Shown here: piece after piece, positions 1 through 12,714 of the stretch
Layout: each line of letters opens with the position of its first letter
Numbering within the stretch: position 1 is the first letter of the stretch
Assembly (NCBI GenBank): GCA_031213475.1
Contig: JARUPZ010000027.1
Coordinates: forward strand, 1,177,001 to 1,241,000
DNA: 64,000 nt
Reading direction: 5' to 3'
Source: Nereocystis luetkeana
Lineage: Eukaryota > Sar > Phaeophyceae > Laminariales > Laminariaceae
Made by a program: the position numbers and the translations under genes
Notes under the pieces: model-generated
Told to the model about the DNA's origin: nothing
Database searches by the model: none
What the model saw: only the letters and a program-made list of their open reading frames with translations

Positions 1-487
1 GCAAGGAGCACCGGGTATTCCGTGCGTAGTAATACTCACGTCGGAAATAGTGTATACCACAGCATAGTGCTGTCTGTCACGCCTCTGCCTCAATTACCTC
101 CATAGTACCTCATGATCCCGAGCGTCGACTTGAGAGATGCCGCTGTGCTGCAGTCGCTATGTACTATGCAACGTTCACCATAATTACAAGCGAGGCCTCG
201 GAATTGACCCTGGTGCCACATCGTGGAATGCTGCTTGTAGCGTGTTGAACTGCCGTGCAACGTGGCGCATGTCCCATGAAAACTCGACGGACTGCGGCAT
301 TCCATGCTTCGTCAGAGCGCCATATACCGAATACCAGGTATTCATATACCAGTGGTAAACATCGCGAGACGATCACAATTAATTGCGATACTGCTGTAGC
401 AATATGTCATAGCCTACACGTATAGTTGAGGGGGGGGGCAGAGCGGCAACAGTGTCACACAAGCATCCACACGTCGGACATATCATT

Positions 488-760
488 TACAGATCATCTA
501 CAGATCATCTACAGATCATCTACAGATCATTCCCACCTCATGATCTAGATATTTCAGGGCACATATATCAAATGCCGATCTGGTATGATTTAGCTCATGT
601 TGCCAGGTGGGATCCATGAAATCCGCATGATCTAGCGCATGTTTCCTGGGTTGGGTCTGTACTACAGTATGCAGATCCAGCAAAACCTCTTACAACAGCA
701 GGTTAGAAACAACAGTAGATTATATATTTGTAGGTAGATAAATAGATCATGATCTGTCAG
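488..760 (+). repeat. AGATCAT-family dispersed repeat, copy 1
   Basis: It starts with tandem CAGATCATCTA units (488-530). It then carries a core, GCTCATGTTGCCAGGTGGGA, followed by TTTCCTGGGTTGGG and an ATAGATCATGATCTGTC end. The same core order recurs at 15522-15735 on this strand and at 53040-53250 and 61145-61300 on the other strand. The ends are partly inverted (AGATAGAT against ATCTATC types), so it may be a small DNA transposon. No coding capacity is seen. Confidence 0.7.
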
Positions 761-787
761 AGGGGCGCAAACATCGGGGTGGACGTA

Positions 788-898
788 TTACGGGGGACGA
801 TAGTTAATAGGACCAAATATTGTTATTGATAGTAAGAATGGTTAAATATATAGGTTTTTATGTATACCATAGGTCCTATTAACTATGGTCCCCCGTAA
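788..898. mobile_element. MITE, TTACGGGGGACC family, copy 1
   Basis: This 111-bp near-palindromic element has terminal inverted repeats TTACGGGGGAC-ATAGTTAATAGGACC and is flanked by TA on both sides (786-787 and 899-900). The TA target duplication suggests mobilisation by a Tc1/mariner-type transposase. It has no coding capacity. It is one of seven copies in this window and, lacking the TACCWGGTA insertion, serves as an ancestral reference for that motif. Confidence 0.85.
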
Positions 899-2059
899 TA
901 GTATACTACCGCGGGAGCCACAGAGCAAGGTTATGTGTTGCTATACTGGACAATAGTGGAAAACAATACTATTACAGTAATATTGCTGTACTTTGAAGCT
1001 TACTGCCAACATTATTGTCAGGCACTCGTGGAGCCCGGCTCAATGGCTTGCTCTGACGCCTCGATCAAGGCAACATACCCGTGTGCAAATGACCACTTGG
1101 GACTAAATCGCATCCTTCGAAGGCCCCTGAGTTTGGCGAAAGTACGCACCCATACAGAAGCAGCAACAAGTTTGGGCTACACCATCAACATTGCTCACGG
1201 ATACACTTCGACTTTGCTTATGGATATCGCACTACAGGTATTTATAGCTAGCTGGTACCAAGTGTGTTGTTATTTGTTGAAGTTATTCACAAGTCTAGCG
1301 TTATAGGAGCCTTCAATTAATAGTCCGAAGGCACCTCCCGCACATGTACCAGGCAAATACCTGCGCACGGCATCTCCTTCCCCCTTAGCACACTTATTAA
1401 TAGTACCCTTAGCGTCCGCTCCCTCTTCCTCCTCCTCCGTCGACGATACCACCGACACCCTGCGGGCAGGACCCGTCGCACTTGACTTCCGACTCGAGGC
1501 CAAAGCTGATTTACCCCTGGCCACGAACGGTCTGCTGCTGCTGTTGCAGGGGAGCGCAGAAGCCACCGGTGGGACGGGCTGTTCCCACAAAAACGAGGCA
1601 ACGGCATGGCCAAGCATGGGAGGAGGGGCATTGGGCCTTCAGTCGGACATCACCAACGTCAACAATGCCAACAATGCTGCTGTCAAACATGTATCGAAAA
1701 GAAAGAAAAACATCGGGAAGGCCAAGCATGGGATGGGGGGGCATGCGGCCTTTTTGTCGGAAGTAATACATGTCAGCATTACGTCCAACTACTGTAGTGC
1801 TACGAACACACGAGATAGATTTCCCAAAATAGTTGCCTGCTTGGTACCACAGACCTGAACGTCGTGCCATGAATTGCAGCACACGAGTGACCTATGTTTC
1901 AGTCGGCGCACGTCCGCCGACATTATCTATCCCCCGCCCAACGAACCAGTTAGGAATCACGACTGGCGATTTTGAGAGCACCCAACATGGTGAACAACGA
2001 ACATACGGCCACGGCCATCCTTGAGAAGCTGAAAAAACAAATGTGTACTGCTGTTGTCC

Positions 2060-2352
2060 GCGTTAGCCCACGAGCGCGCTTACGCTGACGACGCATCCGC
2101 ATCGCAACTGGTGTTCAAGGGTCTGTTGAAGGGTCTGCCCACCTCCGTCTTCGATGAAGCACCGAACAGGAACATCCGCAAATTTCCAGTGTTCCCTGCC
2201 AGCCTCCTCTCGAGGTTTGATCCTCGGTCGCGGTAAGTGGCGTCATCACGCTGCCAGCGCCTAGAGCAAGGCCAGGAACCAGTTTAGATACCAGGTATCG
2301 GTCGGACAAAGCATGTGCGAGGAACATGAATTCAAACAACATTATTACCATT
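2060..2352 (+). CDS. Possible terminal exons of an unrecognised plus-strand gene
   Basis: An open frame at about 2063-2234 encodes a segment containing LAHERAYADD and RKFPVFPASLLSRFD. It is preceded by a pyrimidine-rich ttgtccgcgttag acceptor and ends at a textbook gtaagt donor (2235). Splicing to the atttag acceptor near 2354 gives an immediate in-frame TGA, so this could be the end of a protein. I recognise no domain and cannot place upstream exons; an ATG frame at 1987 is out of frame. It would be convergent with the coiled-coil gene at 2943, matching the alternating-strand layout. It could instead be chance or a pseudogene. Confidence 0.28.
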
Positions 2353-2555
2353 TAGTGGTTTTTGACGAAGGAAACCACCCTGAGTGAATATTATCTGGCG
2401 TTTTTGTTTTGTTTTTTATCACCCGGAGGGGTAGTTTTCCGTGATCGGGTGGTATTTAACGAACCCCGGAGGTACTGGACATCTTTCACTCAAGCTTTGC
2501 CTTACTTACCACCGGAGGGTGCTATATCGACGGGGGAGGAGGTGTACACGTGTCA

Positions 2556-2625
2556 CGCATCGCCGTAGTCGTATGGCCATAGACCCTGGGGCGGGGGGGG
2601 ATATATCGACGGGGGGAGGGGGGTA
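2556..2625 (-). repeat. GTAC/poly-C tailed repeat, fragment
   Basis: On the minus strand this reads GGGTCTATGGCCATACGACTAC, the same core as copies at 51020-51255 and 56180-56410. It is bounded by G-rich tracts that also carry ATATCGA(C)GGGG. It is a short remnant of the poly-C tailed family described elsewhere. Confidence 0.5.
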
Positions 2626-2942
2626 GCCATCGGACAATGCTGAGCAAGAGCTTCAACATCGACCACTGTAGAGCATTATTACCATCACCAGGAAAAAGAA
2701 GAAGCACCAGATCGCGCAAGGGAAGCACATGTACTCCTTTAACGAAAGCATCGCTACAACGCATACAAAGCTGAGGCGTTCGAAAATTCTGGAATGGCCC
2801 TTCTTTCGAGGGCACCTCCTCGGGTTTAAGCTTGCGGCGTGTCACCGATAAAATTTGCAGGTATACAGTATACTTCGTATACCATCGCGAGGCATCCTTG
2901 CACGGGGAACGGACGCTACCAACCCCTGGGGTGAGTGAAGTG

Positions 2943-5900
2943 CTACCTCCGGGCGTAGTCCATCTCTTCCATCTCCCGCTCCAAAGAAATCACTCTTGAC
3001 TGCAAAGTCAAAGAACCGCGTGGAAGCATCATGGGAGCATCGTGGAAGGTTAGCATTGAGATTCCACAGGTTTGTGCGGATACGTCAGCGCCGAGTGGAC
3101 GACAGGTATCATAGATCGTACGGTAATGGCAAGGTGTCATGTATCATGCGGCGGTGTATATATGGCGGGAACGCGAGACAGCGGTGGTGCGTGAGGCTAC
3201 ATTAGGCTGGGGGGTCTACTTTCCGCTCGTAAAACAAAAAAAAACTTCAATTGCTTCCATTTATTAAGCCCAAATATTGAAAATGGCAACGACCAAAATA
3301 ATATTTCGCAACACACAGCAAAAAGCGGGTTCATTTTTATTCAAGTATCGTAACGGTTACATGAAAAGCGGGTTCATTTTATTCAAGTACCGTAACGGTC
3401 GCACTTTCTGAGGAATTTGTTGCAGAGCAGCACTCTGTGAAAGTGAAAGTAAAGAGCGGAGACTCCGGCGGTAACGATTGTCTGTGGACGAAAAAATCAT
3501 GTGTTGCGCTTCTCTTTCTGCCGACGTTGGAACGAGTTTTGTACTCCAAATCTTATCGTCACATGCTTCACATTCTCTCGAAGAGGGCTTCGACGGTAGG
3601 GGTAAGCCTACAGCAGTCCCGCTCTACACCCTCCGGCGGGGTCTCACCTGCAGGGTTGCTTTTGCGGCCTGCTCAGCGCGCAGGGCACTATGTAGCTCTT
3701 CCGCCAAAGCTCTGGTTTCTTGAAGCTCGATGGTCAGATTGTCCACCTGACGGGCCAGCGGAACAAAGCGGAACACACGGTCAGCGTCGGGATGGTGCGG
3801 CATTCTCACTTCCCAGTGATACAGCAGTACCATGTTTTTCAATCTTGCAACCACGGCCTTAATCTGCCCCTTGAGAATATTAGGATGTTTCCAGCACGAA
3901 CTATTAATAGCTGGAATTAGAGTGAGTATTTGAACAGCAATAAACAGATGTACTGTGAACAACGTCGCGGAGGCAGAAAAATACCCATATATACGCCACT
4001 GCACGTTTCGACGTACGCAAAAAAAACTGTGACCGTGTAGTAGAGCCCGAGGAATTCAGGTTTTTATTGTTGTTGGCCAAGGGAAACTTCAGAGCCCCAG
4101 GAATACTTTTAGGGTATTCAGGGCTTTGATACTACGGGTTGCGTATCTAATAACCTCTTCTAAAGTCCGATACTATATCATGTCACATCCGTGTGACAAA
4201 AATAAATAAAGTAACAATTTTGGGTGGTAAAATATTATTTTGGGGTGGAAAAATACCACTTCTACTTCGTGTTTTTTATCCCGCCTCTCACCTCATCCGC
4301 GCGAATGGCGGCGGCGGTCTCCAAGAGAATGTCTTGCCCGTGCTTGCTGTTGAAGAAACGTCGAGTGCCCCCGTGCCTTCTCGTGTGCCAGCATAGTCAA
4401 AAGGCAACACAGCGCGAGCCGAGGGAGGGAGGGAGAGAGCGTGTTGCGTGAATCGACACGCGACATCGGGTGCTCGCGCAGCCTCTTGAGGAGAGGGGAG
4501 GGTAGTTCTACCAGGAGGGGGGGGGGGCTGGAGGGGGACTAGGGCTAGGACAAACTGCGGGGAAGAGCGCAAGGGGGGAGGTTTTCTCTCTTTGTAGGGA
4601 AATAGAGGAGGTCGAGTCACGAGAGTCCGCTCTTCTGAGATGGGTTCCACGTCACCAGCGACAAGTATGCACCATGGCACAATTATCACACAGGCTGCGC
4701 CCCGAACGTAACATATTTTTCAAAGGTCCGTACTCAGTCGTGGAAATCGACCTTTATGTCCTCTTAAGGGTCACCGTTTCTTGATATTAATGTTGGCGGC
4801 ATTTTCGGTTTTCCGTGTGAAAGGAAAGGAATCACGCTGAATGAATACAATGAGCCTAGCCGGGGCCCTTGCAGAATATATGCAGTCGCGATTTCGAAAC
4901 GGCACTTGCACGATAAAATTTAGTCGCAAGCAGCCCCGGCTAGCCCTTACAGTGACGCCCACCACACGGGGTCGTCGCCATGAACCGTAACAGTATCGGA
5001 ACATTGGAACAGCGACCAAGGAAAAGGATGGTTAGTTGTGGTCTTATCAGCCGTGTTCAAGATAGTGTGGGTTTCGAAGCAGTACACGTATTTAAGACAT
5101 TAGTAGCGTTTTCGTGCGTCCACCGGTTCGGGATATCGTTATTCTCCGCCTGCGTCTTTACTTTTGTTTCTTCGTCTTACTCTTTGTTTGCGATCGACAC
5201 TACTACTAATACCGTGGCATATTATCGGACGGAAAACACAACCCTAGAAACACAATACCGGTATATAGTAGGCCGGGCTCTAAAATTATCGTCCCCCAAT
5301 ACCAACTAGGGAAAGTAACAGCAACTAAAAAGCATTGGTCGACACCATCGCATTTTTTTTTTGTCGCCATTTTTCCCACCAGCGGAAGCCCCCGAAAAGT
5401 CACTTACCTCAGCACAGCGTATTCTTTCCAGCGGCGAAGGCCAAACTCTTCAGAAGACAAGGGGGCCTCTTTGCCCTCCTCGCAGCTCTCCCCACCTTCG
5501 CAGGCGTTCTCTTCCGACCGCTTCCTCCGTGGTGACCCCTTTCCGTGCCCGTTGTACTGTGTTCCTTTGATTCGGCGCCTCTCTGGCGATGAGTCGGCGG
5601 TCGACGACAACCTTGACCTTGGTTGGCGCTGTATCGTCTCGCCTTCGCTGCCGGCCCGGCCCTTTGCCGCTCGTCGCCCCGCCAGGGCTCCGTCGTCGCT
5701 GTACCTCACATTAAACTCGCGGGAACTCTGCACACCCGCCCTCGCTCCTGGGCCCGACATAGCCGCCTTCTCTTGCGACAGTCCTGAGTGGCGACCATAT
5801 GGGTACCTAGTCGGCGGTGCCGACAACGGGCGCTGCAGCGACGAGGCATTTCGAGGAGATTCGACGGCAGAGTCGTGGCCTCTATCCATGGGCGAAGATA

Positions 5901-7171
5901 GGTGGCTGGTTTGCGTCTGGGAATACTCAAGCTCTTGCGTTCCCGTGCCGTTGTGCCTGTCCTCTAATTCTTCTGTGCCACGACGGTAATTGTGCACCGG
6001 TGTGGCGCCATTTTCACCGCTGCCGCCGCGGCCGCTTTTCCCCTCCCCGAAATAGACGACGGGTGGTACCTCCCCCGACCGGCGTCTCTCGACGTCGACG
6101 TATGCCGCCTTTTTCTTTTTCGGTGTGATACACCCTGTATACGACCTGTTTCATGCGTTAGATATGCCGTGCGTGTAGGGAAAACGAGGGGGGCTGGTTA
6201 ATGGAGCGGTTGGTGCGTCGAAACAAGGGCCAAAAGCCAAGAGGACCCACCAGTGAATGTGAGAGGGCTACATTTTCTACAGGTGTGGCTCGTAGAGCAG
6301 TTAATTTCCTGCCGCATATTGTCAAGCGCCTCTACGAAGAGCCGTACATTTTGCGGATACGCCTACCGATATTCTAATGTCAGCGCATACAGCTCTTTCA
6401 GTTCTATAATACTACGAGACTACGAAGTGCTACCTCGTGCATACAAACATTACCTTAGAGTGATGCAGAAGGATTCCTAGTCCTGGCGGCGACGTTCGAA
6501 CCTCCAACTGAAAGTGTGCGCGGGGTTCTATACTTGCAAAACAGTTGAAGAACGCTTTTTCGAAAATCGTGTTGTGCCATTGTGCCCATGCACGGCCCGT
6601 GGGCGCCGAGATTTTTCCTCTCTCGTTTGTTAACCTCATCTATTCCTCGCATCAGTTGTACAGATGAAAATAGTACTGGTACCTGGTATTAATAGTCAAC
6701 TACGGCTGTTGCAGCGGTGTTGTTGTCATTGCCGTCGTGGTAATCGACAGAGCGAGGGATCAGGCGGTCACCCGCACAGCGCAAGCCGCAGCGAAAGGCG
6801 TGAAAGCTCGTGTGTCAAGTAACTACCCGGGACAATCTCATCATGAGAGACTCGACTGAAAAGTAAAAATAGATCCTCCTATGATATGACACATGAAAGC
6901 CCCACCAACAATACTCGTAGCTTCACGGCACTTTCCACCTTTCACGGAGACCGAAGCCCCCGAGTTGTGAGTTGTCATCGATACCCGCACTCCGCAAGTG
7001 CGAGGGGGATATCGATACGCTGCGCCCGTGTTCGGCCGAGCTCCAGTCTCCTCTGGAGTCTTCGTTACTTGCTCTGCGAGGAGTTGTTGGACGCGATCTC
7101 TCGGCTGGGGTTGCGATACTCGAGCAACTGGAGCTAGAACTGTCGCTCGTTTCTTCGTCAGAAGGGTTCAT
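2943..7171 (-). CDS. Coiled-coil protein of unknown function (5-exon model)
   Basis: Proposed exons on the minus strand are 7171-6939 (ATG, Ser-rich, starts MNPSDEETSD, phase 2 end), about 6000-5408 (low complexity, charged, ends WKEYAVL; 5' edge uncertain), 4346-4292, 3863-3648 and 2999-2943 (ends MDYARR then TAG). Donors at 5408 (AG|gtaagt), 4292 (GAG|gtgaga) and 3648 (CAG|gtgaga) are strong, and the phases of exons 2-5 agree. Exons 3-5 join into a continuous heptad-like segment containing VDNLTIELQETRALAEELHS and ISLEREMEEMD, so a coiled-coil C-terminal half with a disordered N-terminal half is likely. I do not recognise the family. It is head-to-head with the syntaxin gene across 527 bp. 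The last exon might continue by splicing at AG|gtagca rather than stopping. Confidence 0.55.
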
Positions 7172-7698
7172 CTCGGAACCTTACGCGTGGTGCCCACTGG
7201 GGGTGCCTCACAGTCGTGTCTGTTCTTGGAACTCGCTTGAGAGATCGAACAAGTGCGCGGAGTGGGCAGCCACAAAAACTAAAATAGACAATCAATGCGG
7301 AATCTACGGTCTACTCTGTCGGCATATTCTCGACCACAAAACCCTCTACCACTCCATACAAAATTCATGAAACTGCCAAAAACATCCTTCAAGTTCTTAT
7401 ATAAACCCAAATAATTCGGGAAAGGAACAGGAACAGCACAGGGAGCAGGACATCGGCAGCGACGGAGGGGCTCATTTGCTTGAGGGGTGCCAGGAGCTTA
7501 CGTCCTCAATTCACGGCGTTCTCGTGCATATTTCCACTCGGAACCTTATTTGTCGCTGAAACTAGCCAGACCATCGAGCTGAGGGTTTTCAGGGGGTTGG
7601 TCTCTTTTGCGCCGCGTTTTTCTCTTCCCAACACAACAAAGGAAGTGCTTCGTCTGTAATTTACCGTTCTCCCAAGGCTCGCAGCAAGGCTCGCAGCA
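7172..7698. promoter_or_regulatory. Bidirectional spacer between coiled-coil gene and syntaxin
   Basis: These 527 bp separate two divergent ATGs, so both promoters must lie here or overlap 5' UTRs. A TATATAAA-like box sits near 7398-7405, about 295 bp upstream of the syntaxin ATG. No start site can be fixed from sequence alone. Confidence 0.45.
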
Positions 7699-10600
7699 AT
7701 GAATGACCGACTCGGCGAATTAACCGGGGGCCGGAGTGGGTCTTCTGGTGGCGGAGCGGCCCCTTTCGAGGTCGCGATTGATATCAATGACACGGGGGAT
7801 GGCGGATTAGGCGCGGGCTCTGGTGGGGCTCAAGGGACGGGGGGCTTTATGGAAGGGTTCTTCGACAAGGTCAACGAAGTAAAGAAGGACATCGATGCGG
7901 TCAAAAAGGTGTGTGTGTGTCTGTTGTGTGTAGGACATCGGTGTTAGTAGTGGTTGGCGATGGCTGGTGCTCCTGTTGACAGCGCTGCGGTCACGCTCGG
8001 TCTATCAGCGTGGAAGCACTGCTGTTGAACGTTCCCTGGAGTTTAGGTGGATTACTGCCATACTTGTCGGCGTTGTCGAGAGGATGGATCTGACGAAACA
8101 GCAGTAGTCAACAATTATTGCACGTGCCTCGTGCCTCATAATTGATCCGTTTGGTCATTTACGCTTCCCATCTTATCTCTCCATGCCTTAAGACACAAGC
8201 ACCACACGCCAGTATCATGCCGTACGGTGAGATTCGTTTACAACCGCAAACTTTCAAAAGTTCGCCTCTACCATGGCCCACGCCTTGTCAATGTGATGCG
8301 TTTGCTCTTCTCTCCAGCGACAAACTCGCGGGCCGGCTACGACTACGTACGAGTATTGCGGAACTGCTGCTAAAAACCTTGCGGGGAATATTTTCAAAAT
8401 TATCTCCCCTTCCCTCTTTCCCAAGAATGTTCCTTGAACTGCTGTTGTTGCCTTTTCTTGTTCGTCGGAATGGTCTAATCAAGATACCAAATACCTGGCA
8501 CCTGGTACAGCAGAAGTACTTACTCGTACGAGTACCCGTTGTGCATTATTACCCTACAGCCAGTAGGTATACTTCGAAGTATACCAGGTACGTACTCCAC
8601 TTACAGCATACAGCAGCGCAGCAGTGCTTGCAACCACACTCGAAGCATCTCTGGACGGAAGTTCGGTTGAACGCTCTATTCTTCACGGGAGCACGTAAAC
8701 CAGGGCATGCAGCGGCAGTAGCAGCAGCAGCAGCGGCAGCTGCAGTACTCCTAAGTATGCACCAGTACGTACGTATACCAGGTACCAGTATTAAATACCT
8801 GGTAGCAAGCACCGACGGTAGATAGAGATCATTCATCGTGTGCTGCATGCAGCACTGCAGCAGCACAAGCGCGCCACGCAATTCTGTAACATGTAATACC
8901 TGGTTCTTGATATTATTGCGTCATAGCAGGTACCTGGTACCTGGTACGACACATGCCAGCCAACAAGTCTGACACGTTGTTTTGTTTTATGTCTTTGCGA
9001 TCTTGCGTTCATGGCGCGAAGATGATCCTAACTCCCTTCCGTGTACCTGATTTATTACAACGGCCACCGCCGCAGCCATCGAGGCAGGTCTTATTTTTTC
9101 TCCCGCAGGTTATTTTGAGAATAGAAATACAAGCAAGTGCCGGTGCACTGCTGGACACTGCTGCTGCTGCAGCAGCAGGAGTAGCACCGTGATGGAACAG
9201 CAGTAACAAGCTACCTGGTACAGTACCAGGTAGCTCTATGTAGAGTCATATGAATACAAATTCGTCAATGACGAGGTCTATGTTCCGTGGCCCAGATCAG
9301 GGACCTGTTTTGATTGGCTTGTTCGAGTGTTTTGGTTGACTAAGCACCACTACCCTCGGTGCATTATACCAATAGTCAACCACGCTACGTACATATAAGA
9401 TGCGATACGACACGTAAATGGGTATCATATCATCCCGCTGTACAGTAAGCCGAAGGAAAGCATGACTGATCCGCCATGGAACGGAAACTATTACGGGGGA
9501 CGATAGTTAATAGGACCAAACATTGTTAGTAAAAATGGTCAAATACATACCGTAGGTTTTATGTATACCATAGGTCCTATTAACTAAGTTCCCCCGTAAT
9601 AGTACCGACACGCCCTCCGGTAAAATGCTACCCTGGTACAGCGGAGCTTTACGTCTCTCCACTGCTGTGGTTTCCCTTATTTTCTGTATGTCTATTATTG
9701 CGGGGGGCCATATTAAATAGGACCTACGGTACACACAAAACCTATACCAGGTATATTTATCTATTTTTACCAACAATATTTGGTCCTATTTACTACGGTC
9801 CCCCGTGTAGTCTGTTTTTTCGCCTAATATCTGATACATGCGTGCCTGGTATATACTACCTGGTACAGTACAAAATATCTGCCTGGTAGTAGGTAGGGTT
9901 GTGACTTGGGTGGACTTCCCGACTAGTTATAAGTTGGCTAGCGAAAGCCAGTTAACTGGCTTTGGTTGACTTTAAAGTAGTAGTCGGCTGGCCCCTTTGG
10001 ATTAATTTTACGTACCCAATTTATGGAAGAAAGACTACCAATGGCCTTCGGTGCCGGCACTGTCGATGGCGATGCCTTTTGATGCGCCATGAGTTGCAGA
10101 GGGCCCCTTTGTCTCTCGCTCCCTCTCTGAGCGAGTGCTCTCACGGGGAATTGCGCGAGTCAGATAGTTCGCACCGCTGCAGCTAACTAAAATATGGCAT
10201 ACGTAGCTGCCGCTAGGATCTCGGGCAGCAGCGTATTTATAATTGTCTCCAACTTGTGAACACCTAGCCAACAAATACCTACCGTGGTGTAGCTGGCGAC
10301 TTTTAGTCGTTGAACTCACAGCTGTACTATTACGGGGGACCATAGTAAATAGAACTCAATATTGTTAGTAAAAAGGGTAGGTTTTTGTGTGTACCGTAGG
10401 TCCTATTTAATATGGCCCCCCGTAATAATACGCTCATGTATGTGAGGGTTGCCTGTTGACGGGTGTAGAGGTTGCACGCGTAGTCTATGCGTTACGAAGA
10501 CAAGTATAGTACTCCATCTGGCACAACAATCAGGAGTAGGTGCAAGTAGTAGCTACGTTCTGAAAGTAGCGTTTGCTTTCGACTGTCGCGTTGTTTGCTC

Positions 10601-12680
10601 TGTATTCCGGGACTGTCTATGCGCCAGCGGGGCGATATGATAGGCTGGCTCTACGCGGGTAAATTTCGGCCAATAAGCGCTCTGTCTCAACCGCAGGGTA
10701 CGATAATCATATGGTCATACCCTGATGTCCCGCGTGAAACGCTCACAGCCTTTTTTTATAAAAACACAATCAACAATTTTCTCCTCCTCCCTTTGTGGCT
10801 ATCGCAACACACTACGAGTTTTGCTGCAGAAAACAGGTATTACGGGGCGCCATATTAAATACCTGGTAGGACCTACGGTACACACAAAAACCTATATATT
10901 TACGTATTTTTACCAACACTATTTGGTCCTATTAACTATGCTCCCCCCGTAATAGAGAGGATAGAAACAGGGCCGGAAGTACAATGCACTTTCCTGTAAT
11001 CACAAAGCAAATACCTGGTATATGCGTTGACGGCATAGTTTGAGCCCGTGAAGGCCCCTTTTTACTGACTATACTAGTACTATTAATAGTTTCAGTCTAG
11101 GGAGCTCCTTGATGGCTGTCCGTCGAAGGGGAAGATTGCCGTCCACTGACACACTTTCCACAAAAAGCCAAGGAGGGGGGGGGGGGGGGGGGGAGGGGGG
11201 CGGGGGGTCCATCATGTATGGAGAGGCGGAGAAATTGCACGTACGCGCAAGGCTCCTCAGATTTGCACGTAAATTATTTATGGTTGAATGTATAGCAGGA
11301 GTTCTTGTAGATATGTACGGTCTACATGGTACCAAATGGGATCAGGATGCCGGGTGGGCCTCCGGCGGCTCCTGCGGAGGCCTGAATATATTTCTGCACC
11401 ACTATTTCAAGTGGGAGCAGGGTGCCAAATGGGATGAGCCCAGTGCGGGGTCATAGTACCGAATGGCAACAGGGCGTAGGTGCAAATCTTAAGAACCTTG
11501 CACGTACGTGCAACTTCCCGCCGGGTGTATGTTCGTATGTGCGCGGTGTGGTACACTTGCCATTCATGCTTCTGATATCAGACTAAAAAAATATCACACG
11601 AGGCTATTTCTACCTGGTACATAAAAACGGGGAATAAAACGATAGCAGGGTAGAGCATCGCCGACCCGTTGTCCCGTCAACCTGCTCCTCCCCCCCCCCC
11701 CCCCCCCCTCCCCCTGTTTGGGCGGTTTTCAATCCCCTTGGCAGGCATGCACGGATCTAGACACGTTGACGCAGCAGGCGACGCTTACGTCAAGCGCGAC
11801 GGCGGAGGCGGATGCTAAGGCCCAGATTAATAACACCATCGCGAGGCGAGATTTGTTAACGCTTTTACCGCTAGCTACACTGTGCTGCAACCTTAACCTG
11901 AGTCTAGTTCTAAGTATTTTGATATGTCCTCACGAAAACGACACTAACGGGAGAGAGTGTAGTCCTAAAGGAGTGAAGCTTGCTTCACGAATGTTTTCAT
12001 CGGGTTCGATATCGTCTCACCGTGACGGGGCTGATGGTCATGATAGCCTACTGGTCATGGACTGTCGGTTGTGGACTGTTGTTGACGGGCTGTTCGTGAT
12101 GGGCTGTTCGTGATGGGCTACTGGTGAGAGCTGTTGGTGATGGGCTATTGGTGGTGGTCTGGTGGTGATATGCTGGTGGTGGTCCGTCCGGCGATTGGTT
12201 TCGAATTTCGATTTTCGAGGGGTTCGTCGATCCCTGTTTGCACGTCCTACATGATTGGGTGCGCGATTTTGGTGAATGCTGTTGGTTCGTGATTTTGGTG
12301 CTGGGCTTAGTGCATGGTTTGTTTAGCGTATGGTTGATCGGTTGGCGCAAACCCCCAGCAGTGATCAGTGATCAGGATCGATCTGACCCTCCTATCTGCA
12401 GAGTGGTCGTCGCATTGTTTGTCGGCGAGTCGTGTCGTGGACTTTTCATTGCGAGATCGGCATAGTAGCTGGTGTCTCGCTCGCTTGCTCAAACGACAAA
12501 ATATGACCATTTTTTCGACGTGCAAATAGTGTCATTCCCTTCGCACACACGAACACAGTGCACTCGCAGGGGCGCTGTTGATGACAAGAGGGAAACACTT
12601 GCAGTTTTTTTTCATTTGCGGTGTCTCGGCTGCGCGTGAGCAGTCCTTCGTTGATCGAGGGATGCAGTAGTGCATCCGTA

Positions 12681-12714
<34 letters not shown>

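Larger units (their letters stand above)
1..2040. other. Repeat-rich non-genic stretch
   Basis: I see no convincing gene here. The stretch holds a TACCAGGTA motif near 335, an AGATCAT-type repeat at about 488-760, and a MITE at 788-898. On the minus strand, 1361-1560 reads as a Ser/Glu-rich open frame with a possible CAG|gtattt donor, which could be an exon of a gene I cannot complete. The short frames in the first 400 bases look like chance ORFs. Confidence 0.5.
8142..11744. repeat. Syntaxin intron 1: cluster of MITEs and TACCWGGTA motifs
   Basis: The 3.8-kb intron 1 holds four MITE copies (9491-9599, 9695-9808, 10330-10425, 10840-10952). It also has the densest run of TACCAGGTA/TACCTGGTA motifs in the first half of the window (8582, 8778, 8803, 8928, 9211, 9225, 9745, 9859, 10859 and 11010), CAG/CTG tracts and a 19-base G run (11175-11193). 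The long open frame at 8142-8825 is not credible as a gene; it is a chance frame through these repeats. Confidence 0.7.

Noticed and set aside
488..530. CRISPR-like direct repeats
   Set aside because: They are contiguous tandem CAGATCATCTA units without spacers in a eukaryotic repeat.
5471..5989. 172-codon plus-strand frame
   Set aside because: The minus strand has the gtaagt donor and joins in phase to the next coiled-coil exon; the plus frame has no splice or start support.
8142..8825. 227-codon open frame on the plus strand
   Set aside because: It lies wholly in syntaxin intron 1, runs through TACCWGGTA motifs and a GCA tract, and has no family signature.
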